A stretch of 64,000 nt of DNA. Source: Camellia lanceoleosa. Its lineage: Eukaryota > Streptophyta > Magnoliopsida > Ericales > Theaceae. The DNA lies in assembly GCA_025200525.1 (NCBI GenBank), contig CM045762.1, forward strand, positions 87,920,717 through 87,984,716. Direction: 5' to 3'. Shown piece by piece: positions 34,969 to 44,545 of the stretch. The translations under genes and the position numbers were made by a program. Each line of letters starts with the position of its first letter. Within the stretch, counting starts at the first letter, position 1. Below the pieces are notes generated by a model. It had not been told where the DNA came from. It saw nothing but the letters and a program-made list of their open reading frames with translations, and did no database searches.

Positions 34969-35208
34969 TAAGACATACCTTCTCGAGTACCTCTTTGGTA
35001 CCCAACCCATTTAAAGAAAGGATTCTGAAAAGACGGGTAACTTAGTCCCGCATAATAACGAAAGTAAATCTGTCGTGTTTGGGGGGGTTCGGCTCCGGAG
35101 CAGGAGAAAGGTTTAGATCAATAAGCGGTCGTTGCGAAGGGCCTGCGCCGCTTCCACCGCTTCTGATGGAAAGAGGCAGGTTCCCCATTGCAGACAGAAT
35201 AAAATCCA
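34969..35208. other. foreign 240-bp insertion in B's 5' LTR, possibly mitochondrial
   Basis: The reversed solo LTR reads straight from GTGGCAA to ATCATGTTTT (near 50,850-50,860, complement). In B these are separated by 240 bp of different character, with GGGGGGGTTCGGCTCCGGAG and GGGCCTGCGCCGCTTCC. The minus strand is open with MGNLPLSIRSGGSGAGPSQ and PLIDLNLSPAPEPNPP. The composition recalls plant mitochondrial open frames, so a nuclear copy of mitochondrial DNA is my best guess. I cannot search to prove it. Confidence 0.55.
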
Positions 35209-35808
35209 TCATGTTTTCTAAGCTCACTTTGAGGGTGGCAAATCCGTGTCTGAACCTACATGCAAGTAGCAACTTCAAACCATTTTCAAAAAACAAACAT
35301 GAGATGTTTTGTTCCAATTCTTACGATTGAGTCTATACTTGTATGCTGTGCGCATCACATAGTAAGCTAGCTAATAAACTGGAATAAGAACATATGTGTT
35401 TTCAACAATAACATATCATGTTAGTAGAGGCCGATCCTTTGATCGGGTGAGCGGGGGTGCTCATTTCAGGACTTTCCCCTCATGTACCCAAGTTCCCGAG
35501 CCGATGCAACTTTGGTGATGACGGACACGTGGCCTTAGGCATGAGTTAGGGTTTCCTAAATTTCCCAAAACAAAACATTTAGGTAGTGACTCTGAAATCT
35601 GGCAAAGCAGTCCATGTTTGGCACTTCTTGATTAAAATCGATTTTCCAAAACGATTTGCCGGATTTGGACTCTTTGGTGATTTATCAGTCTTACATTGCA
35701 CTTTGTGAGATTAGATTCAGAACCGTGACAGGAGTCCAAACTGTAGTAGCTAAGAACTACAATCCGCGCCCTCGCGCGCAGAGCGGAGTTCGGGCGGTCT
35801 ATAGTTTT

Positions 35809-35826
35809 TGGCGACTCTGCTGGGGA
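35809..35826 (+). other. primer-binding site of B
   Basis: TGGCGACTCTGCTGGGGA directly after the LTR resembles the tRNA-Arg-complementary site known from Ogre elements (from memory). It marks where minus-strand DNA synthesis starts. Confidence 0.75.
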
Positions 35827-36627
35827 TTTTGAGAACTTGACTCGAACTCATGATATGTTGTTTTATCTACACTTATGTGTTTCTTTGCATTGCATTTGCA
35901 TTGGTACGCCTAAGTCACAGTGTTTGCCATTAGCTATTCCTGAACGGTCTGCCGGAGGCTTGCTTTGAGAAGCGTGCCATAAGACTGACCGGTTACGGGC
36001 TCTGCCACGATGGGAGCACAAACCTTGATTTTTACCGAGGCACCCTTTTCGACCATTCGACCTAGTTGCATATCGGAAGCCATAGTGACCATTCCAAACT
36101 AGGACAGGTTGCTTACCCGATTGTAGGTTGTTTGAAACCGCTGTGTGCGTAGTGAAACCCTAGCTCCTGACAAGATAGGACAGGGAAACCCTGCCCCACC
36201 ATAGGGGTGTTTTGGCTTTTACTTGTGTGGTATGTGCTATTAGGGTGTGTCTCTATAGGATGGTATGTATTAGTTGCAAGTTTGAGTATCGGCCTGAGGG
36301 TATCAGTTTACAAGCAGAATTTTGGACATAATTCAGTAAAGAGTGTAGTCATTCAGTTGTGCTCATATCTGTTTTGGTGAAATCAGGCTGAGATGCTGTC
36401 TGTTTTCTCTTTTGCAAGGTAGTTTTGGAACCATAGCTTCAGAAGGGTCCAACATCCCCCGAGTACACGAAACTTGTGTTGATAGACTTTGTCAGGTTAG
36501 AGATTCAATTCAGGGGCAACCAGTGTTTCCCTTGCTGAGGCAAGGAAACAAAGGCCAGTCAGGGCTCACCAGTTTGACTAATCCGACAATCACCAGTCAC
36601 ATCACCTTTGTTCAAACTCAGCAGACC
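35827..36627 (+). other. leader between primer-binding site and gag of B
   Basis: No coding domain. GGACAGGGAAACCCTGCCCC (36,181) is a near-palindrome also present in A (27,408). The frame of gag stays open back to 36,412 but has no ATG before 36,628 and the homologous part of A is full of stops, so I treat it as untranslated. Confidence 0.6.
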
Positions 36628-37746
36628 ATGATGGAACAGGGTTCAGAAGAAGTTGTGGCCATGGTAGCAGCATTAAATCAGGGAACTACTATGAAAGATG
36701 AGACCAATGCTGAAACGCAACGCCCATCTGGGGTATCTGCCACACATCTAGTCTCGGGACCCCAGCTGAACGTTGACCCACTTCCACCAGCCGAAGATTT
36801 GCAGGGTCCAGATTCTCGAGAAGGGTTGGCTCAAGCTCGAGTTTTCAGACCCCTGGTGCAGCTTAAGGAGAGGCTTTATTCCCTTGATATTAATGAGCTC
36901 GACCCAACCTCATTAAAAATTGCTAACCTTGAGAAGCAATTCAAAAAGGCACAGGGCCTTAACTCCATTCCCGACATTGAGGATGGGTACCTCGAGGTTG
37001 CCATACGACTCCCAGATAGATTCAAAATGCCATATATTGACTGTTTCGACGGGTTTGGAGATCCTATGGTACATATCTGGCTTTTCTTGGATGTCCTGAA
37101 GCCGATGGGTCTGACTAAGCCACATAAACTCTCTCTGTATGGAAGAACCCTGTCGGGTGTAGCAACCACTTGGTACGCTAAGTTGGAGGATAAAGTGAAG
37201 CAAAACTGGGAAGAACTGGTTGAGGCCTTTGTTGATCAGTATTCTTACAATACCCAAGTTGAAATAACCACTCAAGACCTAGAAACTACCCACCAGAGTC
37301 CTACAGAGCCTTTCGTGGAATTTGTTGCGAGGTGGAGAGCAAAGGCAGCACAGATGACAAATCGCCTTTCTGAAAGGGATCAAGTGCAGATAGTTGTGCA
37401 AAACCTCGAGCATGAGATGTTGCAAAAGTTGATAGTCGCTCCACTATTCACTTTCAAAAGTTTGCATGAACTGGGGGTTCAGGTCGAGAATGCATTCAAC
37501 AGTGGGATCATTCCCAGAACAAGTGAACCGATAAGGAGGGTTTTTGCAGGGAGTACCAATGTTGGTAGTAGCACTATTTCCGAACTCACTAGAATCAATA
37601 CAGTCGCCACAGTTGACCCTTTTGCCAAACCAAGCCTACAAATAGCTGGCCCGACTCGAGCTCAGGGTAGAACTTTCACCTCTCTATATGAGCCTAACCA
37701 GCGCACTAAAAGTCTTGATGGAAAGAGGGTATCTCAAACCCCTTGA
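36628..37746 (+). CDS. gag: gag polyprotein of element B (372 residues)
   Basis: The longest intact frame in the window. I chose ATG 36,628 (MMEQGSEEVVAMVAALNQGT) because the homologous region of A begins at the matching place; the frame upstream has no ATG. Residues 1-130 are low-complexity spacer. About 140-290 is the retrotransposon gag (capsid) domain, with FDGFGDPMVHIWLFLDVLKP, SLYGRTLSGVATTWYAKLED and WEELVEAFVDQYSYN, then RWRAKAAQMTNRLSERDQVQ and QNLEHEMLQKLIVAPLFTF. The stop at 37,744 comes before the zinc-knuckle region, which follows in other frames, so the protein is shorter than a full Tat gag. It would assemble the virus-like particle in the cytoplasm. Expression and function are unknown; in a nested non-autonomous element it may merely not have decayed yet. 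Confidence 0.85.
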   Translation: MMEQGSEEVVAMVAALNQGTTMKDETNAETQRPSGVSATHLVSGPQLNVDPLPPAEDLQGPDSREGLAQARVFRPLVQLKERLYSLDINELDPTSLKIANLEKQFKKAQGLNSIPDIEDGYLEVAIRLPDRFKMPYIDCFDGFGDPMVHIWLFLDVLKPMGLTKPHKLSLYGRTLSGVATTWYAKLEDKVKQNWEELVEAFVDQYSYNTQVEITTQDLETTHQSPTEPFVEFVARWRAKAAQMTNRLSERDQVQIVVQNLEHEMLQKLIVAPLFTFKSLHELGVQVENAFNSGIIPRTSEPIRRVFAGSTNVGSSTISELTRINTVATVDPFAKPSLQIAGPTRAQGRTFTSLYEPNQRTKSLDGKRVSQTP

Positions 37747-38660
37747 TCCTCAACCTCTACCTGACCCACTCTCTACCAGACATAACCCCTCCAAATACTA
37801 CATGTATCATCAGTAGTGTGGTCATGGCACCAATCGTTGCTACCGCCTTCGTCATGAGGTCCAGAATCTCATCAACAACTGGAAGATAGCTCCACCTCCA
37901 GACCCCAATGACTAAATATCTCCTTCCTACCTCAACCTCATCCATACACAACCATCCGGTTACAACTCGAGTATATACATCACCCCGGTCCATCTACCCA
38001 AGCGCGAGGTGTTCGTTCCAATCAACATGGACTTATGCATGATGAATGCACCTGAACCCCAATCATCTCAAACCCGTGAACCCTCGGCAACGTGAAGGCA
38101 AGTGGTAAGAACAAGGTAGGGGCAGGCATTGGTCCCCATGAACACCTTCAGTGGGCTGTTGAGGCTCTGAAAGTCGAGGGACTGGACAAATAGCAAGTGC
38201 TGGCAGTTGTTGCAAAGACTTGGATGACACCTTTGCTACTCAGAATGAGAGCAGTTTGAATCAATGGGCAAGTCGAAAAAAGGGATGTTGTTCTAGAAGT
38301 GTTCCTTTCAGCTCTAATCCTGTACTCGGAAGAGATCAGCAAACCCAGTCAGCGCCTACCAATCCTTTTGCTGGTACATCCAGCAAAACTCCACAAACCT
38401 CGAAGTACCCACCCCGAGGCCAGAGGGTCTTCAATCCCTTTTACATGACTTTGTCCAAAGCTTTCTAAATCCTTATAGGACAAGGCCATCTCAAGCCCCT
38501 GGAGCCGCGACCATTACCAAATAAGCTTCCTCTCTCCCATAACCCGGCTAAGTACTGTGCCTTCCATCAATAAGCCGGCCATGACACTGACATGTGTTTT
38601 CGTTTTTGCCATGAAATACAAGATCTGATTGATAAAGAGGTCATTGTCGCGCCAGGTCTT
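37747..38660 (+). pseudogene. gag C-terminal region of B, duplicated and broken
   Basis: Two copies of the same gag tail occur one after the other. Copy 1 (about 37,750-38,090): KYYMYHQ, stop, CGHGTNRCYRLRHEVQNLI, then YITPVHLPKREVFV. Copy 2 (about 38,360-38,660): NPFAGTSSKTPQTSK, FNPFYMTLSKAF, KYCAFHQ, stop, AGHDTDMCFRFCHEIQDLID. The segment C-x-x-H...GH-x-T-x-x-C is the knuckle-like motif of Tat gags. A has only one copy, so B underwent a partial tandem duplication or was formed by template switching. Confidence 0.7.
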
Positions 38661-39302
38661 GCAAATTCTATTGGCACTGAGTCTGTGAACTTGGGGGATA
38701 ATGTGATCATTTGATCGGGGGATGAACTAGCTGCCGATGGCACTCATTTTACTCCGAATGTGGGGATGGCACGCACTATTTTGAGAAATGTGCAAATGCT
38801 GTTTATTTTATTTTCTGACTTGGGTATCGGGTCAGTTTTGTTGTGTTGTATTGTATTGTGTCACCCTTTTTGTATTGAGTCAATTGTGTCTATCATGTTG
38901 TATCAAGTCAGTCCTGTTGTGTCAAAGTCGCGTGATTTCGGGGGTGTTACCTCGGACATCACTGTCTTTTTGTGTTTATCTTTTACACTCTTTCTTTTGA
39001 GTCTGTTTCTGCCATGAGGCCAGTTGCACTTGAAGATTTGAATGAAACAGCAGTGATTTTCGCACTTCTGAGTTTGTTTCTGCCTTGAAGCCAATTGTGC
39101 TAGAAGATTTGAATGAAACGGAAGTGCTTTTTACCTACTTTTTGGTGCCTTGAAATCGTTGCATTGACTTGAGTTTTTCAAAACTTTTTGAACACTGTGA
39201 TGAAAACAAAGAGGAAGGAATTGCTCGGGATTTGTAAAAATTTGATCATTTGAGAGAAAGAGAGACATGCTAAGCCCTTAATGAATGAGATCATGCTTGT
39301 TA
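38661..39302 (+). other. gag-pol linker of B, protease missing
   Basis: GGGGATAATGTGATCATTTGATCGGGG (read from 38,696) matches GGGGATAGTGTTACTATCTTTGTGATCGGGG of A (48,436), so sequence equal to A's protease and GLGYEP segment was removed between gag tail and this linker. Two tandem copies of CTGAGTTTGTTTCTGCC / GAGTCTGTTTCTGCC with GAAGATTTGAATGAAAC (38,998-39,120) are seen. No domain. Confidence 0.55.
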
Positions 39303-39530
39303 ACGTGAGTACTAAGAAGGATCCTGGCTTGATCTAGATTGGTTCTACACTGTTTTCAGCGCGAGCGATTTGTCGCTTTCTTAAAAGATTTCAAAAAATG
39401 TTTTGCGTGGTCTTACGAAGACCTGTGTGGAATCACTCTTGAGATTGTGCAGCATAGGATCGCTCTCAGCCTTGAGACTCAACCCCTTTTGCTTTCAAAC
39501 TTTGAACTTGGATTCAGAATGTTCAAAGGT
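39303..39530 (+). pseudogene. start of RT of B, truncated
   Basis: ERFVAFLKDFKKCFAWSYED and then EIVQHRIALSLETQP match ERLIALLKDFKDVFAWSYVD and EIVQHRIPLDSKARP of A (48,970-49,110). The catalytic part of RT, both RNases H and most of integrase are absent from B. Confidence 0.8.
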
Positions 39531-39739
39531 CAACCATAATGTAAGGCTTGTATGGCCAGATCAGAAGCAAACCTTGGACTAGGGGCAAGAAGGTCATATA
39601 TGATCAAAAGAAAGCTTGCAAAGCTGGATGAGAAGCAGCCCTTGAACTAGGAGCAAAAAATGTCAGATGTGCTCGAAGAGTTAAAAATTGGGACATTTCT
39701 CAAGCTAATGAAGATCAACAAGAATGCCAAATCCCAGAA

Positions 39740-39910
39740 GGGAGGAAAGAAGAAAGTATTGCTGAAGGACAATTGAGTTCCTATCTACAACACTGGGGGT
39801 AATTCAGACCCTGCTGGATGGACTCCTACATCATCATTGAACAACAACCATTCTCCTAGATTCAGATGGCTTCAAGATCCTAAAACCATTCGACATCGAC
39901 AGGTTACACT
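39740..39910 (+). pseudogene. integrase C-terminal remnant of B
   Basis: VLLKDN-like AAGGACAATTGAGTTCC, FRPCWMDSYIII and the equivalent of DLDG (39,867) correspond to FQPNWTGPYIIKS and DLDGLE at the integrase end of A (55,950-56,070). It marks the 3' edge of the internal deletion. Confidence 0.65.
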
Positions 39911-39968
39911 TTTCTACCCTTGAGAGGCTCGCTGGGCCGAAAACCCGGAAAGGCGACCCAAGCAAAAG

Positions 39969-40125
39969 TTAGAGCAAAGAAAAGAAAAAAAGAAAAAGAA
40001 AAAGAAAAAAAATGAAGTAAATGAAAGATGAAAAGAAAAGAAAATGAAAAAATGCAAAGAAAAAAACAAAAGAAGATGAAAAGAAAGAAGAAAAAAAAAA
40101 GAAAAGAATTGAAAAGAAAAGAAGA
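39969..40125. repeat. purine (GAAAA)n tract
   Basis: Almost pure A/G on the plus strand. It separates two copies of the module GAAAACCCGG...CAAAAGTTAGAGC (39,940 and 40,145); A has the same two modules (56,150 and 56,230) with a much shorter purine spacer. Confidence 0.85.
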
Positions 40126-40221
40126 ACATAGCTCGCAAGGTTGAAAACCCGGAAGGGCGGCCTTGGCAAAAGTTAGAGCGCAAAAGGAGAGGTTAATACC
40201 CGAGTGTACCTTAACCCGGAA

Positions 40222-40258
40222 CTACGTCAGGCTTGATTCCCATTTTCGGGATACGTAG
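40222..40258 (+). other. CTACGT...ACGTAG hairpin, B copy 1
   Basis: CTACGT pairs with ACGTAG, and inside, ATTCCC pairs with GGGAT. It lies about 0.3 kb after the end of pol. Related copies: 44,367-44,402, 56,306-56,343 and 63,542-63,577. Confidence 0.7.
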
Positions 40259-40810
40259 GCAACTTCATTCTGAAGTCCAGCCATAAACACTTCAAATTCA
40301 ACTGTCCTGTCTATGAGATTGAACGGGTCATCATTGTTGTTTTTATATCCAAGAGTTTGGTTGTGATCGTCACTTTGAGGACTTATTACAGTGCGCTGTG
40401 GTATCATTCAAACAAGGGGCAACTTTCCGTAGCTGTGTAGTGTCATTTGGGCAAGGGCAATTTTCCATTGTTTTGGATCTGAGGTTGTGCATCTCAAGAG
40501 TAAATTCTGTGTTGGTCGAGGAGTGACCATTTGTAAAAATAGTTTTTGAGAATTTTTAATGAGGTTGACTAATTTTCTCTCGAAAATTATTCTATTTTTC
40601 CAAAACTGGACCATTTCTTGGACCCGAAAAAGGAAAATTTTAGTGTTCATAGCCTGACTTGCATGATTTCAAATCAAAAAGTTGAACAAGTATGTTAATC
40701 TAACTCTCATATTGGTCAAAATTGTTTTAGTAGAAAGCCAAAACAAAAAATGGTCAAAATGATGAACTATGGGCACAATTGAGTTAGGCTTCCTGTCTTT
40801 TCCCCGTTGT

Positions 40811-40876
40811 CAATGCATTTGCCTGAAAGGGCACCATACTTGTCGGAAAGGGCACTGTATTTGCCAGAAAGGGCAC
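40811..40876 (+). repeat. three 25-bp units GCCNGAAAGGGCAC
   Basis: TTGCCTGAAAGGGCACC, TTGTCGGAAAGGGCACT and TTGCCAGAAAGGGCACA in tandem. A has a single unit (56,921). Confidence 0.8.
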
Positions 40877-42064
40877 AACAGAAGGTAACAACAAAGGGTT
40901 GAAAGCTCTTTCATCCTCAAAGCAGTGAGGTATCAAGCTAAGTGCGAATCACAGACTGGAATGGATCAAGATATTCCACTCCCTCATCTGGACAGGTCTG
41001 ATCACATCCGAGTTAGCCAAGCGCATCATCAACCGATGTTAGTTGTTGATCTGCTGCACATCCAGTCGCACCACAACCCCTTTGCGGGAGAAGCTCACTG
41101 TTCTGAGCGGAAGAATAAAAATCTAGCAGAATGCTAGGGGCAAGAGCTTGCAACTTCGTACTTATCCATCAACCACCCAGGGGAGGGATTAAAAAAAAAA
41201 AAAGAAGAGAGATTGAAGAATAGAGAGATGTGCGTGGAGAGAAAAGTGAAAAAATGGCTTTTCAGAAAAATAGAGATTGAGTGCCAGAGTGATGTGAGTA
41301 TCACAAATGAGAAAGGGTGGGAAGCACTACCCGAAGAAACTGGCTCTTTGTGAACTGAGAAGTCTCCCACTGGTGGTATACATCCGAGTGTTGTGTTTGT
41401 TGTTTTTGTTTGTTTCGATTCTTGTTTTGAGTCGTTTTGAGTGTCAATAGATGTGTTTAGGTTGTTTACCTTGTCTTTCCTCTTTGTTGAGTCGTTTTGG
41501 CTGTGGTCAGTCGTAGGCTCAATACCCAGTTTAGAACTCATTTCTTGATTTCATTTCAAAAAGGAATCGTTTTGTGCTCAGAGTGCTATGCCATTCTCCA
41601 CGTATGTGCAAAACAGGATCCTTTCTTTCATGAACTGTAGGGTTCAACCCAAGTCATGTGAGAATAGTAGAACAAGGACCTATTTGAAGCTATATAGGTC
41701 TGGACTGCAAATCAAAAGAAAAGAGGGAAAATTTGGAGCATCTTAGTGTGTTTCAACTCCAGCAAATTCCAAGATTGCATTCTAGGTGCATCTTGTTAGG
41801 CCTCGCCTTTCTCTGGAGTATGAGTGTATCTCGACCCCAAGCTTAAGCCTGCTTCAAGTTAGAATGGAAATTAAAGCAGTAGCAGATGTTATCTCTCTCC
41901 AATATGAACAGGGTGTACCCTTTTGAGCTGAGTATGTTGCAAAGTCCTCTGAGAGGTAAATTAGAGGCACCGAAGTACATATTTGATGCCGCTCTCTTGA
42001 ATAGAATATGCATTTTCATATACACTTCTGTTGCATGTGTGCCGCGCATCGTTCATGATTCTTG

Positions 42065-43150
42065 CATATAATATGCTTTCAGTGTAGCATAGAATATGCT
42101 TTCAATGTTGCATAGAATATGCTTTCAATATTGCATAGAATGTGCTTTCAAAGTTGCATAGAATATGCCTACTTCATGCATAGAAAATGCACTCTTCCAT
42201 ACTTGCATAGAAAATGCTCGTATCTTTTGCATAGAAAATGCTCATATCTCTTGCATAGAAAATGCATTCTTCCTCATTTGCATAGAAAATGCATTTTATT
42301 GCACTTTCTTGTGCATTTTATCTCACTCGCACTGTCTTGTGCACTTACACTTTGTGTCTCACTCGTGCTTTCTTGTGCATCACACTATCATGTGCATTCT
42401 TTGGTCTGTGAGACCTTAAAATCCTGCATTTACACTCACACTGTTTAGCGCATCGCATTGTTTACTGCATTTCAAATCATTCATGCTGTTCAGCGATTGC
42501 ACTATCTAATGCATTTCAAATCACTCGTGCTTTCTTGCGCGTCGCACTATTTTGTGCAGTTTACACTCGCACTTTCTTGCGCATCGCGCTGTTTTGTGCA
42601 GTTTACACTCGTGCTTTTATGTGCATCGCACTTTCTTGTGCACTTGTGCTTTCTTGCGCATCGCACTATTTTGTGCAGTTTATTACTCGCGTTTTCTTGC
42701 GCATTGCACTATCTTGTGCCTTTCATTACATGCTCTTATCTTGCATAGAAAAGGCTTGTAGCACTTGTTAGTGCATTGCATCGTGCTATCTTGCGCACCT
42801 CACCTGCACATGTTAGTGCATTGCTCGCATTGTTTTGCGTACCTTTCTTGCACCTGTTAGTGCATTGCTCGCGCTGTTTAGCGCACCTTTCCTGCACCTG
42901 TTAGTGCATTGCTTGCGCTGTTTCGCGCACCTTTCCTGCACTTGTTAGTGCATTGCATCGTGCTGTTTTGCGCACTTTACCTACACTTGTTAGTGCATTG
43001 TATCGCACTGTCTTGTGCACAACCCTACATAGCACTGTCTTGTGCACCTGTTTAGCACTGTCTTGTGCATTTCAACTTGCATCGCACTGACTTGTGTACC
43101 TGCATTGCACTGTTTTGTGCATCTTGTTTTTTTTTTTTTTTGCGCATTGC
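42065..43150 (+). repeat. array of short hairpins GCAT...ATGC / GCAC...GTGC in B
   Basis: Several dozen 13-14-base units, each a 4-bp stem with a 5-6-base loop. The first block (42,065-42,300) is GCATAGAAAATGC with flanks TT; the second is GCACTGTCTTGTGC, GCGCTGTTTAGCGC, GCACCTGTTAGTGC, GTGCTTTCTTGCGC and similar. Stem bases vary together (GCAC/GTGC, GCGC/GCGC, GCAT/ATGC) or through G.T pairs; a minority are mismatched. The Cys-rich frames in all three plus-strand phases come from this array. Confidence 0.85.
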
Positions 43151-44366
43151 AGCATCTTGTTGTCTTGTTTATGCTCTTATATACGCATTCACTTGCCTTG
43201 TCTTGTGCACTCACTGGTCTAGGAGACCTTAAATCCTCTAAAGGTGCAATTCCTTTGGTGTTTGTCGTGCCGAAACAACTTCCAGTGGTCTGGTATATCC
43301 ACCTGTCCGTGTTTGCGGTGAGTTCCTAGGCGATCAATTGAGATGGTAGAAACTAGAGTTTGAATGGCTCATGCCTAGAACGCAAAGGTTTGGGATTTCC
43401 GAGACTAAAGTTTGGTTTAAATACCCAGGGGTGTATCCTCAGCTTGAAATCTGTATGGCAGCCCCATAGATTGAGATAGCATATGTATGCGCCTTAATTC
43501 TGGATATTGAATTAACCTAGTCTGTCACCCTGTTGGAGAATAGGGAAAGCTGCGACCATAGTCAGGGAGAAAAGTAGTACCTGTGGTTCGGAAATGCAAG
43601 ATGCAGAAGAGGAAGATCCCTAGCAGCATAAGGTGAGTCATTGCCGATTGCCCCTGTAAGGTACTTTCGAGAGCATCGCTTCCTAGCTGCATCATCGTAT
43701 CTATCATAAGTGTTGCATAACATCTATCACATTGCATATAGTATCTATCGCATGCATTTACTGCATTGTCCGTTGCATCATGCATCATTTCCATGTTAAG
43801 CTTAGTCTGGCATGTGCCCATACTTTTCATGTTAAAGCATGGTTCTGTGATTTTGTGTACGTGCCTATTCCACTAAGAGAATTGTGGTCTGAGGGTGTCG
43901 GCACCTTTTCTGTGTTAGACGTGGTCTGTTTTGTGTCTATGCCTTTTCTAGGCAAAATGTGGTTTGGCCGTGTGCCTTATTCACTTCATCCATTGCATCC
44001 ATTGCATTGTAATTTGTTTTGTTGCATTCAGCATGTAGGATCACGATCTTTCCTTAGCAGATCATTCCTCACTTATATCATCCCATCCAATTACTTGTAT
44101 TCTTTCTGCGAAACACATAGTTCTGCATGTGCATGCACCTATTCCACTAAGATAATTGTGGTTAGAATGCTCCGGCACCGTTTCTATGTTAAACGTAGTT
44201 TGGTTTTGCATCTCCATTCCTTTGTGATATTTGTGTGGTTTTGTACTGCTTATGGTTTGATGATTCACTTACATTGCATATCATTTGCATTGTTTTCATT
44301 ACATTGTATATCATTTACATTGTTTTGTTTTGTTATATTGTGTATCATTTGCATTCCGCCCCTGAA
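43151..44366 (+). other. rest of B 3' region, scattered hairpins
   Basis: No gene. From about 43,795 looser units recur: CATGTTAAAGCATGG, CTATGTTAAACGTAG and TTCCACTAAGANAATTGTGG twice (43,868 and 44,132), with GTGCC before and GCACC after; each can fold into a small hairpin. This matches the position of the 39-bp array in A. Confidence 0.55.
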
Positions 44367-44402
44367 CTACGCTAGTTTGATTTTTTGCAAAAGGATACGT
44401 AG
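44367..44402 (+). other. CTACG...CGTAG hairpin, B copy 2
   Basis: CTACGCTAGTTTGATT and GGATACGTAG, 130 bases before the polypurine tract. A weaker version of 40,222-40,258. Confidence 0.6.
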
Positions 44403-44530
44403 GTAGCCTGTGGGCCTAACCATTTATTTATCTGCATTTTGTTTGTTTGTCCAAGTCTTCGGCCTTGTCAAAAATGGGTCGTCTCTGGGCTTTGACATTC
44501 ACTCACGTCACTTCATGACTCTGAGCTCTG

Positions 44531-44545
44531 TCAAAGAGGGGCAAC
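44531..44545 (+). other. polypurine tract of B
   Basis: CAAAGAGGGGCAAC directly before the LTR start TGTAGACACC; primes plus-strand synthesis. A has CAAAAAGGGGTAAC at the matching place. Confidence 0.8.

Larger units (their letters stand above)
31039..35803 (+). mobile_element. 5' LTR of B, 4765 bp
   Basis: TGTAGACACCCC at the start and GGTCTATA at the end, with the primer-binding site five bases later. Contains a GGCCGG cluster (31,816-31,905), TATA box (32,013), CT-rich leader, a second GGCC cluster (34,012-34,121), a CCCTC-loop-GAGGG hairpin followed by AATAAG (34,413-34,446), and a foreign-looking 240-bp insertion (34,969-35,208). Frames of 60-120 codons here are not genes; they recur in the 3' LTR only because the LTRs are copies. 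Confidence 0.9.

Noticed and set aside
34969..35330. host protein-coding exon (91-codon minus frame, 83-codon plus frame)
   Set aside because: The frames span the inserted piece and LTR sequence alike, and end in LTR; no domain is recognised.
42119..42771. Cys-rich plus-strand frames of 70-110 codons
   Set aside because: They come from GCACTNTTNTGTGC hairpin units and are open in all three phases.
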